From Isoetes taiwanensis (lineage: Eukaryota > Streptophyta > Lycopodiopsida > Isoetales > Isoetaceae): 64,000 bases of DNA. The position numbers and the translations under genes were made by a program. The notes beneath the pieces were generated by a model. The model was given only the letters and a program-made list of their open reading frames with translations. It was not told the DNA's origin and ran no database searches. Location: the NCBI GenBank assembly GCA_021234155.1, contig JAJEKV010000045.1:7053105-7117104 (forward strand), read 5' to 3'. Shown here piece after piece: positions 1-10,415 of this stretch (within the stretch, counting starts at the first letter, position 1; each line of letters opens with the position of its first letter).

Positions 1-1423
1 ACTTAGGTGCTGTTAAAAAGTAAATGTTGCCATACTCTTGCCATGACAAATGGTGTAAGAAAATCTGTTGCGTAACCAGCATGATTAGATATTCAAATCT
101 CTATCCCAACAAGCAGGATATGATATAAAACTCGGCAAAGCAGGATGGATATGGTGTAAAACAAATTTGTTGTTCTCAACTCTGAGATGCGAAAACACCG
201 GCAAAAGTGAAATACCTGTGGTGAATCAAACTAGGCCTTGCAGAAGGAGTAGAATCTCCTGACAGAAAAGAAATCGTTTGAAGCCGATTCTTATGGCAGC
301 CACAAAAGAGCAAAACCAACAGAAAGGGAAATGCAATGAAGTAAACATCACCGAATTAAACTGTAGGAGAGATGGGAAAGATAGTCTATACCAAAAAAGT
401 AGACTGAAGAAAGGATCAACAACAGGAGAAAGCAGATGAGCTGATGAAGAATAAAAGGGAGAAAATGGCATCTATAAGCGATAAAACCCTAACTACCAAA
501 AGGATCTAACTAACTATATGTGGCAATAATTTTGAGAATTACATTTAGTTGCATTTATTTTTTAAAATGAGGCTTTCGGCGTGGTGTAATTTTGGTTTAG
601 GATTTTGTGCTGCTACAACGAATCCGCAAGATATTTGAGACTTTGATGAGGCCTTTTGCGACCTGGACATTCGTTTTGTCCCGCCTCGCTTAATGCCGAT
701 TAGGAATTCTGGCCTGTGTAGTTGCTTGGTTACTATCATATAGGTATAGTGTTGTGAGGTTATCATGTGAAAGATATATCATATGTTTCTAATCATTGTG
801 ATGTGAATATTTTGAGGGATTGTGTGGTAAATGTTTGAAACCATTGAGTCTCTTAATTTTCGTTTGCACTATTGGAACTTGCATTTCGATCTCTGTTCAA
901 AAAGTTTATGATGGTTGATCTGGCACAATCCATGGAATATTTCGCAGGTCAATGGCCATGAACAAAAGATTGCATACAGACCCATAAAGACACATAAATT
1001 TGAATTCACCAAACACCCTGAAAGGTTTAAAAAATTAATGGCCAAAAACAATAAACAAAGTACATACAAAACTAAGATTTGTTTCCACCAAATACACCTA
1101 AAGGTCTAAAAATTTTGTTTCCACCAAATACATCTAAGGTTTACAAACACGACTAAAAACCAAAACCAATAAATACCCTAAAGGTTTAAAAGACCAATGG
1201 CCAAAAACCAAAACCAATATGTAGCACAATAATAGGGGTTCCAAGGGGATTTGATATGGATGCATAAATCACCATTCCTGAAACCACCCCTAAAGCAATT
1301 CAATGGGTTATTATAAAGAAAAAAAAATTACACCTGCTATTATTATGATTACATCAAAGACATTAGCTTAAGCTAAACAATTTTTGTTTAAAAAAAAAAC
1401 AAAAATTTTATTAACATGATCTA
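1..1423. other. Non-coding left flank with short interspersed repeats
   Basis: No open frame here has convincing protein character. From about 1000 to 1220 the phrase 'ccaaaaaccaaaaccaat' and the phrase 'tttccaccaaatacacctaa' recur in diverged form, so this part is a degenerate short tandem repeat. The right end (1214-1330) enters the fold-back repeat arm described separately. Confidence 0.5.
1214..1330 (+). mobile_element. Solitary arm of a fold-back (TIR-type) element
   Basis: This stretch begins 'atgtagcacaataatagg' and runs through 'gatatggatgcataaatc' to 'gggttattataaa'. It nearly matches 2163-2280, the left arm of the neighbouring fold-back element, and is inverted relative to 2780-2913. 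It therefore marks another end of the same repeat family just left of the histone relic. No partner arm of full length was found to its left. Confidence 0.55.
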
Positions 1424-1720
1424 TCAGTCTTCCTTCTTGATAAACCTGGCCAGCTTCATGTTCCTAGGCATGCAAGTTATTCTTCTAGCATGAAGAGCAC
1501 ATGCTAAGGAATTTCAAAGTGCTGCACCAGTTTTTGCTGCTGCCTCTTGTAAGGAGAGCGACATGTCAGCTGTTACCCTCTTCGTCTTGTTGAACTCGTA
1601 CAAAATTTCTTGAGTGAGCCTCGCGAAGGAGGCTTGGGGGATCAGAAGTCCATAGTTCCTTTGGAAGTGTCGAATCTCCAGGGCAGCTTTCGCGAAGTAC
1701 GAGTCTCTGCTCCTCTTCAT
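1424..1720 (-). pseudogene. Centromeric histone H3 (CENH3)-like relic with one in-frame stop
   Basis: Reading the minus strand from ATG at 1720, the product contains ALEIRHFQ, then LLIPQASFARL, then LSLQEAA. These fit the H3 histone fold (ALREIRxYQ, LLIRKLPFxRL, ALQEAAE). EIRHFQ plus LLIPxASF fits plant CENH3 better than canonical H3. A TGA at 1514-1516 interrupts the frame at the position of the Glu in LFED. The frame then continues without any indel as LACALHARRITCMPRNMKLAR and stops at 1424-1426, matching H3 LCAIHAKRVTxMxKDxxLARR. The whole is 99 codons including the opal codon. Codon use is GC-rich compared with the flanks. The N-terminal tail is short, and upstream the frame is closed by a TAA. 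It is probably a pseudogene or captured fragment; a recoded or spliced functional gene is possible but unsupported. Family membership is clear, the CENH3 subtype less so. Confidence 0.75.
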
Positions 1721-1758
1721 GGGCTTCTTCGGTGGTGCTACTCTTTCCGGGGGTGGCT

Positions 1759-1955
1759 TCAGGTGTTATCCTTCGTGGGCCTTCCTCCTTCCACGTACCA
1801 GGACTTGTTTTGTTGGTAATACTTGGCGTAAGCCTCGTACATCTTCATGTACTCCTTGTACTCCGCCATCTTCTTCTTGTACTCTCGCTCATGCTTAAGT
1901 ACGTGCGACTCCCGTGCTGGCTTGTTTGGCTTATTGGGGTCCGCATCTGCTTGTC
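1759..1955 (-). pseudogene. Lysine/tyrosine-rich HMG-box-like open frame, partial
   Basis: An open minus-strand frame of about 65 codons begins near 1955 and ends in TGA at 1759. It starts with ADPNKPNKPARES, which resembles the DPNKPKRPxSA entry of plant HMG-box proteins. It continues with a basic heptad-like stretch (YKKKMAEYKEYMKMYEAYAK). Its third codon positions are strongly G/C (AAG, GAG, TAC), unlike the AT-rich surroundings. It lies directly 5' of the H3-like relic on the same strand but in another frame, so the two could be exons of one ancestral gene or a frameshifted fusion. No complete HMG box is visible, and the assignment is tentative. Confidence 0.35.
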
Positions 1956-2159
1956 TTCATATTGCATATTTCAAAACCTTAGACGAATCTGTATTTCGTA
2001 TTTCAAAATCATAGACACCCCCAATCATAAGTGACTATAATCAAAACGAGAGGAGCCTAGAGGCCCCAACACATGATTTGAACCATAGGATCATATGATC
2101 TGGATTATAGGATGGACGGATCCAACAACCGAGCTAGTCCGGGCTGCACCTCGTGTAGA

Positions 2160-2917
2160 ATATATAGCACAATAATAGGGGGTTCTAGGGGGGTTTGATA
2201 TGGATGCATAAATCACCATTCCTGAAACCATAGACCGTACCCCTAAAACAATTCAATGGGTTATTATAAAAATAAAACATAGATTCAATAGAAAAAATAA
2301 ACACGTTAGCTTGCTAGTTACATTGATTAAAGCATTCTAATTATGATATTGAATTCTTTTGGTAGAGGTTCGAGTCTTCGTATTGCATATTCAAAACCTT
2401 AGTCTGTATTTCGTATTTCAAAATCATAGACGTTTTCAATCATAAGTGACCATAAACGAGGCGTCCCCTGTTATTTTGCTACATATTCTAGACGAGGTGC
2501 ACCTTGGACTACCACAGTCGTCGGATTCGTCGATCCTACGACCCAGATCGTATGTTGGGACCTCTGGGCACCTCTTGTTTCGCTTATAGTCGCCTATGAT
2601 TTTGAAATGTGAAATACGATTTCGCCTAAGGTTTTGAGGGAATATCGAACCTCTATACGGCTTTGCCTAAGATTTTAGAATATGAAATACGGGGGTTCGA
2701 ACCTCTACCAAAATAACTCAATGTCCTAATAAGACTACTTTAACCAATGTACCCAATGAGCTAATGTGATTAATTTTTATTTTGAATCTATGTTTTTTTT
2801 TATAACGACCTATTCAATTATTTTAAGCATATATGGTCTATGGTTTCAAGAATTGTTATTTTTACATCCATATCAAATCCCCCTAGAACCTCCTGTTTTT
2901 TTTGCTACATATTCAAA
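2160..2917. mobile_element. Fold-back element with ~140-bp inverted arms
   Basis: The left arm (about 2163-2300, starting 'atatagcacaataatagg') reappears in inverted, diverged form at about 2770-2913 ('...ggttctaggggg' in reverse). The interior holds further inverted pieces: 'ggtagaggttcga' at 2362 against 'tcgaacctctacc' at 2697, and 'cgtatttcaaaatcatag' at 2409 against its reverse near 2595. A further outward-facing end, 'cctgttattttgctacatat', lies at 2468-2487, so elements may be nested. No transposase is visible, so this is a non-autonomous MITE-like or fold-back element. Confidence 0.6.
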
Positions 2918-3140
2918 ACAAGAGGTGCCTAGAGGCCCCAACATATGATCTAGGCCATATGATAAACAGATCCGATGACTAAGGTAGTTCAGGGTGCACT
3001 AAAGTAATTAAACTTGAGTATTTCCATTGAGCATCAAAGTAAGAAATAAAATATTGTACATGCACTAACTAAATCCAAGTCTCATACAATAATTGAATCC
3101 AAGCCTCATCACCTCCAGCACACTAAATGGTATGGTCCAT

Positions 3141-3141
3141 A

Positions 3142-3222
<81 letters not shown>
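3141..3222 (+). repeat. (GGGTAT)n hexamer minisatellite
   Basis: About 13 perfect units of GGGTAT run in tandem. It is G-rich on the plus strand. It is not the plant telomere repeat TTTAGGG nor the vertebrate-type TTAGGG. It ends in 'gggataaagcc', which begins the diverged tandem block that follows. Confidence 0.9.
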
Positions 3223-3612
3223 ATAAAGCCTTGGAAAGGTTGAGGCCATTGGATAATAATTCCCATGAAGATTCGCCCTTTTGGTGTGTTGGTTATCACT
3301 AGAGATACTAGTGTTTAATATTTGGTATCCAAGTCTTAATTCCGCGTGGTAATGTTGGTGCGTTCCACATGCTTGAGGGCAAGCATCTCGAGGAAGGGGA
3401 GGAATTGATGTGCTTTATCGGGTATGGGATAAAAAGCTTTGTAAAGATTGGGGCCCATTGGATAATGATAAGGATCTCTGTCTTTTTGGTGTGTTAGCTA
3501 TCACTAAAAGGTGCTAAGACATTGAAAAGATTGGGGCCCATTGGATAATGACGGATAATATAAGTATCATCATTTTGGTGTGTAGGCTATCACTAGAGGT
3601 GCTAGTGCGTAA
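3222..3612 (+). repeat. Three diverged tandem blocks of ~90-100 bp
   Basis: The series 'gggataaa.gc.ttg.aa.g.tt..ggccattggataatg ... ttttggtgtgt.ggctatcacta' occurs at about 3222-3315, 3429-3515 and 3516-3610. The copies have clearly diverged, and an unrelated ~110-bp piece separates the first from the second. Confidence 0.6.
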
Positions 3613-6280
3613 CACTGAATTCATGAGATCACATTATAACATCTCATTATATGAGTTCTCAATAAAGAAAACACCATAATTAATCAGAAGACAAATAGCA
3701 AAACAAAATTATGCATCTCTACTTCTGGAAGCCATGATGAATATATTTTCAATGTGAAGGAAGGATACAAGGCCTCACAACCTATAGATATTTCGTTAAA
3801 TTTCTACAACGATTGTTGTGCAAAGGAGATGGAACCACCAAAACTAGAAGAATGGACACCAGTTTTAAAACTACAAATCCTAAATAGTTTTCCTAGAACT
3901 CCTTAAGAAATCAATATACCTGTGGATAAATTGCAACAAATAAAGAACAGAAAGAAAACGAAGCTCCCTTACTTGCAAAACAAAGCTGGAACTGCCAAGT
4001 TGCCAATGGCCTTTCTGCCTCACAAAACCTTGATTATCATTTCCATCGCTCCTTGTTTCTTTGCAATTTGGCCAGAGTCTCACGCTCTAAAAATAGAATA
4101 ACCCTTCTTTCTTGTTTCTTGCAACATGTAAACCCAAAAACCCTTATTCTAGAATATTAATTGTACATGATCTCACAAACTTTATTTATAAAATACACCA
4201 ATCTTTTCAAGCAAAAGAAAGAAAGAAAGAAAGAAAGAAAAGGAACAGAAAAATCACAATTACCCCCCAATGAATATGCCCTTGCATTTGCCAAAGGGAA
4301 AAATTAAGCAGTAAAGCTTAATGATATCCTCCATGGCACCCAGCACAACAAAAACAAGGGAATAAGTTTCTTGAGTCGACAACAGCAACTAGAAACTAGC
4401 AACTGGGCCAACCTTTGTGTCCTCAAAGCCGTCATGTTCGGGATTCCATTCCGACTGCTAACACTAGACTCTATTTATTGGCGTCCTAAACAAGAAATGA
4501 AACCTCTAAAACCAGCAATCCCTATAACAAGAATCATAGTCGAACCAAACCTTAGCTTAATACCTTTAAACCATACAAGAAATTTCTCTTCTCCAATGGG
4601 TCTCCAACTCCCCTTTGTCTAAATAAACGAGCCGCTACGTTTTTGGTCTGGTTTTGGTGCAGGCAAGTCTGGTGAGTCCTGAAGAAGAATATAAAGCCAC
4701 AGTTGCAGCTGCAACGATGTAAAAGGTAAGCTTCAAGTAAACAATCCTTACTTTCTAAAGCAAGGTTTGATTAAACAAGCTGCGAAACATGATAATTAAG
4801 GTGCGAAGCCACAAATGCAGCTGGAGTGGTTGTGGAAGGTAATGAAAAAATTCTCATATTTTTTCTGATACTTTTCTTTCATTTTTCTTTGAAGCTGTTC
4901 TTTATTACTTTTATAGGGTTCCTTCCCTTGAGATGGTAGTGTCTTCAACTTCTTCAAAGTTTAAAGCTTGATTTTGTAAGCATGCTGGCTGTATGCACCA
5001 CCATTAAACGTGTTGTTGAAGCTTTTGGTTGTTGACACTGCTTAAAGTGCCTTGAGCAACATTATAGAGTTCCTTTCCTTGAAATTGAACTTGATTTTGT
5101 AACCATACTGACTGCATTGAAGCTTTAAACTATAGATCATATTCCCAAGGTCATCTATGGGATCTTATAGTTTTTTTGCTAAGATAAGCTTTCTTGCGCA
5201 TCCTTAGATAATAGAATCACAACCTTAAGATAAACTAATCATTTTCCGTTCATTAAAAACAATAGCAACCTTGACGTCTACAAAATTAAGAGAGTCAAGC
5301 AATATACAGTTTGATTGAATACATAGGCTGACATTGTCAAGCTTGATTTAATACATAGGCTGACATTGTTGAGCAATCGCTTTGACAACCAATAGAATAA
5401 TAAGATCATTATAAACATCGTAGAAAAAATTAAAATGTGTGCTATCTTTTCTTACAATATATATAAGTTTTTTCGCTCTACTCTCCAAGAAGGCAAAGGT
5501 ATCTTTAGCGCGAAGGATTTTGGATCATCGAGTGTATTTCACAGTGTTATGAAGAAATATAAACCCATTTAGCACTCGTATTATCAAACGTTGGAGTGAA
5601 TAATGGATTCAACCTCACAAGTTTGGAACCAAAGAAATGTTTGCGGTGGCCTCATTTGAAGCTCACAACGTTCCACAACCAGGCTGAATCATAAACTGTT
5701 CACATTATCATGCACAATTGGGGCTTGATTCCATTCACCACAACTTCTAGTTGCCTACAAACATCTCCATACATTTGAGATCTACATACTAGCATTTTAG
5801 AAACCCCTCCACAAATTTGAGATCTACATAATAGCATTATCCTTTTAGATAACATGGAAGAATAGTTCAGGAAGTTATCAAATATAGTACTAAATCCCTA
5901 CTGCACAGATTTGGAACCAAAGAAATGTTCGCACCGGGCTTGGCCGCCGCGATAAATTTCTTGTACATGTAAACCATATAAACAAACTTTTATGGCCAAA
6001 AGTACTCGTACGACACTGATTTCCAGAAACTTTTTTCCCAAAAACTATTGGTCCCGCCCGTCTCCAACTTTCTTTAGTCTTGCTGGTCAATCTTCTATCC
6101 GAATTGCAAATTCTATATAGAACTGGAATATGGCATGCATTTGCTGATATGCTGTCGTGAATTCAAGTTCCATGCTAATGGGCAAGCTCTAAATAGTATT
6201 TGCATTTCGTCGATGCTGTCTGATGCACCTTAGTCACATTCCTGAAATAATGAGCTTGTGGGTGTTCTTATACCATTACT
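3613..6280. other. Intergenic region upstream of the PPR gene
   Basis: Mostly AT-rich DNA without convincing coding frames. A short (GAAA)n tract lies at about 4216-4241. A 30-36-bp phrase ('aatacataggctgacattg') is repeated in tandem at about 5315-5370. A short minus-strand exon-like stretch near 4095-3965, with a GTAAGG donor-like end, could not be joined to anything. The final 150 bases are the probable PPR promoter and leader; no clear TATA box was identified. Confidence 0.4.
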
Positions 6281-8455
6281 ATGAAATCAAACAAAGGCAC
6301 AGTGATCTCTTTTGGGCATTTTGAGGTTAGCAATGGCAAATTTTGCAGTTCCAGAGTTTACCTATCCACATTGCAATCATCCATCAAAGATGCAAGCTTG
6401 GCACAGGGAAAGTATATACATGGCCACGTGAGTAAAAATTCAAACCTGATCAATCCAAGCATTTTTCGTTGGAACGCTCTTGTGAACATGTATATTAGAA
6501 ATCAGAGTGTTAGTGATGCATGGAAACTCTTTGTTACTCTATCAGAAAAAGATTCCTTTACATGGACTACGATGATAGGAGGTTTTAACAAGTCCGGGCA
6601 TGAAGAAAGAGGGCTTTTTCTTTTCCAACTTATGAAACAGGAAGGAGTTAATCCGGACAAAGTAACATTTTCCTGTGTCCTTTTAGCATGTAAAAGCGCA
6701 AAGCTACTGGAGATAGGGAAATACGTGCATGCAGAAATTATAAGGGCTAGTTGTGATTCTGATGCTTTTGTGAAGAGTTCCCTGATCAATATGTACGCAA
6801 ATTGTGGCAGCATAGGCGATGCTTGTAAAGTATTTAATGGGGTGCTTATAAAAGATGTGATCTTATGGAGCTCAATGATTACTGGATATATCCTTCATGA
6901 GAATGCAGAAGAGGCAATTGCCCTTTTCCTGCAAATGTTGCACAACAGCATGAAGCCGGATGAAGTATTGGTCATGAGTATCATCAATGCTTGTGCAATC
7001 TTGGGTAACATGGCGAAAGCGAAGCAGTTTCATGGATATGTTTTGAAGATTGAATTGGGTATGAATAAATCCATACAGAACTCCCTTATTGATATGTATA
7101 ATAAATCTGGAAGTTTGGAAGAGGCATGGAAGGTTTTTTACAGGATACCTGTCTGGGATCTGATCTCCTGGAATGTGATGATTGCAGGATGTAGCAATCA
7201 TAAAGAGGGTAAGATGGCTTTCGATCTCTTTTATGTGATGCAAACAGTATGTATGAAACCAGACAGTTTCACATTTGTTAGCATTTTAAAGGCATGTGCC
7301 ATTTCAGAATCATTGGAGCATGGAAAATATTTCCATGCTTTTACTATTATTGTTGGGTATCAGTGTGATACTTTTGTAAATAATACACTTATTGACATGT
7401 ATGTTAGATCCCAGAGCTTGCAAGAAGCCCAAAAGTTATTTAATAGGATGTTTGAGCAGGATATAGTTTCATGGAATGCTATGATTGCAGGATATGCAGA
7501 GCATGATGATGTGGAGATGTTTAATGCATTTTTCAAGATGCAATCTAATGGTGTCATGGCAAACGAAGTTACCTTTGTCAGTGCCCTAAGTAGTTGCGCA
7601 TGCTTTCCTCAGGGCAAGAAGCTGCATTCTCATGCAGTAATGGCCCGATTCGAGTTGGATGTTTATGTGGGTAATACAATCCTTGATATGTACATCAAGT
7701 GTGGCAGCTTAATCCATGCCTGTGAAGTTTTTGATAGAATGCTTATACGAAATGTTGTTTCCTGGACAGCTATGGTGGGGGTATGTATTCAGCATGGTTA
7801 TGTCGTTAAACTGTTTCGGCAAATGGAAAAAGAAGGCATTAAGCCAGATAATATTACCTTTGTTGATGCCCTTCGTGCTTCTACCGATATTGCAGCACTG
7901 AATGATGGAAGGCATGTTCATGATTGCATGATACAGATGGGGGGCATGTTTGACATTGCGATGGGAAATGCACTGGTGGATCTGTATGCTAAATGTGGAT
8001 GCATACAAGATGCATATACTGTGTTCATGAATATGCCTGTTCACAATTTGGTGTCCTGGAATACAATGATTAGTGGACAAGTTCATTATGGAAACGGCAT
8101 AGAAGCTGTCAAATTATTTAAGAAGATGCATGCTGAAGGTGTATTGCCAGATAGTGTAACCCTTATTCTGGTTGTTATGGCATGCAGCCATGATGGGCTT
8201 GTGAATGAAGGATATCACTATTTCTTGATGAGCCAGGAATACGAAATAACACTGACTGAGCAGCATTACTCCTGTGTGATTGATCTTCTTGGTCGAGGGG
8301 GTTGGCTTGACGAGGCAAACCAGTTCTTTGACTTAGTTCCATTTCAAACAAGCACCATCATACAGATGCCCTATCTTGGTGCTTGTAAACTTCATTGTAA
8401 CAGCAGGGGGCTAGCCGATCAGGTTATTGCATCTCTTTCTGGGAACATGAGATAA
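6281..8455 (+). CDS. PLS-class pentatricopeptide-repeat protein lacking E/DYW domain
   Basis: This is an intronless frame of 724 codons. The first in-frame ATG follows in-frame stops near 6250, which supports the start. It has at least seven P-type motifs of the form 'DxxSWNxMIxGYxxxGxxxEAxxLFxxMxxxGxxPD', for example SFTWTTMIGGFNKSG and NLVSWNTMISG. They alternate with L and S motifs (ALVNMYIRNQS, HGYVLKIEL, LIDMYNKSG). Such proteins bind organellar RNA base by base and act in editing, splicing or stability in plastids or mitochondria. The N-terminus is not an obvious transit peptide. The C-terminus stops after LGACKLHC..., where the family normally enters the E domain, so no editing (DYW) domain is encoded. 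Several repeats are a few residues short (AEHDDVEMFNAFF, SSCACFPQGKKLH, IQHGYVVKLF), suggesting in-frame deletions. It may be a decaying paralogue or a non-editing PLS protein. Confidence 0.85.
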   Translation: MKSNKGTVISFGHFEVSNGKFCSSRVYLSTLQSSIKDASLAQGKYIHGHVSKNSNLINPSIFRWNALVNMYIRNQSVSDAWKLFVTLSEKDSFTWTTMIGGFNKSGHEERGLFLFQLMKQEGVNPDKVTFSCVLLACKSAKLLEIGKYVHAEIIRASCDSDAFVKSSLINMYANCGSIGDACKVFNGVLIKDVILWSSMITGYILHENAEEAIALFLQMLHNSMKPDEVLVMSIINACAILGNMAKAKQFHGYVLKIELGMNKSIQNSLIDMYNKSGSLEEAWKVFYRIPVWDLISWNVMIAGCSNHKEGKMAFDLFYVMQTVCMKPDSFTFVSILKACAISESLEHGKYFHAFTIIVGYQCDTFVNNTLIDMYVRSQSLQEAQKLFNRMFEQDIVSWNAMIAGYAEHDDVEMFNAFFKMQSNGVMANEVTFVSALSSCACFPQGKKLHSHAVMARFELDVYVGNTILDMYIKCGSLIHACEVFDRMLIRNVVSWTAMVGVCIQHGYVVKLFRQMEKEGIKPDNITFVDALRASTDIAALNDGRHVHDCMIQMGGMFDIAMGNALVDLYAKCGCIQDAYTVFMNMPVHNLVSWNTMISGQVHYGNGIEAVKLFKKMHAEGVLPDSVTLILVVMACSHDGLVNEGYHYFLMSQEYEITLTEQHYSCVIDLLGRGGWLDEANQFFDLVPFQTSTIIQMPYLGACKLHCNSRGLADQVIASLSGNMR

Positions 8456-10415
8456 TTGTATGTGCAAATTATTACGTTGCTGGTTTTGGTCATCGCTAGC
8501 AGGATATACTTTTATGGGTTAGGCAAGGTGTTTCCATATTCATAAAGAGGCATACAATTACTTGGGTGTGTATAACTTTAGATTGAAGATGAGTTGTAGC
8601 ATTCCGTTGTTCAATAGGTGGATGGCAAACATCGTCCTTGTTCAATAGCAGGGCATGCTATAGGCAGATTACCTGAAGGTTCCAATTTCTAACAAACATG
8701 CAAAGATACACTAGTCCAGAGGGCTGAGCTGGATCCAAAATGGTTAGATGCCATAAAGATCCATAAACAAAGATCATTATGCAACAACATTTTATAAAAA
8801 CTGTTGAAGGAAGGTTAGACATGATTTGGCCTCTTTCTTGATGAATTCACTTCTTTAGATGCTCTACTGCAGATGGCATTTTTGTCCTAACCCATGTGCA
8901 AGCAGAAATTGGATTTGATGAAAAGCACAAGCTTCGGAATAGCACACCTGAACATTGAATTTTTAGAGATGTCCATCTTTGCAATCTATGTTGGGCCTGC
9001 AGCATTGCATGGCGGATATGCAGCCATTGCACTTTCAAGTGTCCATGGCCAAACCAAGACGTGTTCATTTGCTCCATTGCTATTGACATTGGCAGCCGCA
9101 GAACCTGCTATTGGGCCGGCCACTCCTCTTATTACTTCTCGAATTTGCGAACCCATTATACTTCCAAATAGACTCTTCATATCCATTGGTTTCATCTAGC
9201 TTGAAGAAAGTATTTTTGGTGTGGTTAATCACCACCAGATCATATATACTAGTACTAATTGTAAGTCTAGACCCGTGTTTGTCTGTTTCTGTGTTGTCTG
9301 GTCTAGAGTAGGCCTGTGTGGGTCAGTGTGGGGGTGTGTGTGTTGAGCATAGAGCGTTAGTTGAGCTTCTCAGGGCCAAAGGTTAGAAGTTTTTGAGTTC
9401 ATATATGACTCCACTAATTGTGGAATTGTTCCCGGGAGTTTCTCCCAAGCAGAATGCACTGTACGTTTGGTAAGAAGAGTAAAATTTCTGAAGGACAAAA
9501 AAATGGTCATCTCCATCCACCTCGAAAGTTTTCTTTGTTTAGAGTAGTCGTTTGTGGAGATAAACCCAACAAAATCAATGGCAATTCAAGGTTGGTGGAG
9601 ATTTAGACGCCAAGATGAAACTTTTTAGATTAGTTAGAACTAGTGAAGAAAACGCATTGGTCATTTTGGCTTATTCCAACGGGCCTGATTATGCACCTTG
9701 AAGCTACCTTGCACAGAGTCCATCGAACAATAAAAGCATAGCTCTTCATCATACATTTTCTCTTTTCTGCATCCCACAATTCCTGAATGTACTTGTGCCA
9801 AAAACCAATGCGCTTTAAAACCATCTATGGAATTATTAAAAAAAGGAAGATTGGGCACAGATCTAGTTATGTAATGTATGATCTTTAATTTTTGGAAAAC
9901 TATTGTCATTTATTTCCACAATTGCTTTATGAATGTAATCATGGAATGACGTACACACAGGCAAATGCCACTGCCTGCAAAATAGATGCACCGCATGGCA
10001 CTGAACACCCAATAATAAGAAGCATAGAGTACCAAATAGTCCGACAAAGCACAAGAATGCGGGTGTGATAGGAGGCTATCATTCTCAGGTTCAATACAAC
10101 ACAATTTTAGGGGTGTTTCCAGGTGTTATCAAATCTTCAGTAACAGAAAAGAGAAAAGAGAGATTAGAAATACAAGTTGAATGTTTTTATATTCGTGTTT
10201 CTTTACAGCTATGAAAGAATCCATTCCCTTGCTTTTCTGTCTGTCCCAAAATCTGCTTGGTATGCTATACCTTCTGCTAGACAGTGCAAGAGGCTTTGTA
10301 CAAGAGCTTTTGATAGATTGCATCCCTGACTCATCTGTGCATTTACAAACAGGAACGCCATATAAGGGTAACTCTCCTCGGAAAAGAATTCCTGTACGCA
10401 AGAATAACTTCACAT
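8456..10415. other. PPR 3' flank and PSI-like gene 3' flank
   Basis: Just after the PPR stop, another frame near 8465 reads NYYVAGF, reminiscent of the E-motif YYVLLSNIYA. This suggests a frameshifted E-domain remnant. The rest up to about 10100 holds short open frames on both strands without recognisable domains. The last ~300 bases are likely the 3'UTR of the convergent PSI-like gene. Confidence 0.45.

Noticed and set aside
2362-2710. tRNA-like T-loop sequences (ggttcgagtc / ggttcgaacc)
   Set aside because: No acceptor stem, D-arm or anticodon arm could be placed; the matches belong to the inverted repeat of the fold-back element.
3141-3222. Interstitial telomere
   Set aside because: The unit is GGGTAT, not TTTAGGG or TTAGGG.
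3963-4095. Minus-strand exon-like stretch ending in a GTAAGG donor
   Set aside because: No partner exon, and the best frame meets a stop; cannot be supported as a gene.
6502-8086. Minus-strand frames inside the PPR gene
   Set aside because: Antisense shadows of a clear PPR coding frame.
8847-9199. Overlapping frames on both strands (MSIAMEQMNTSW..., MKPMDMKSLFGS...)
   Set aside because: No domain or splice support, and frames overlap in opposite directions.
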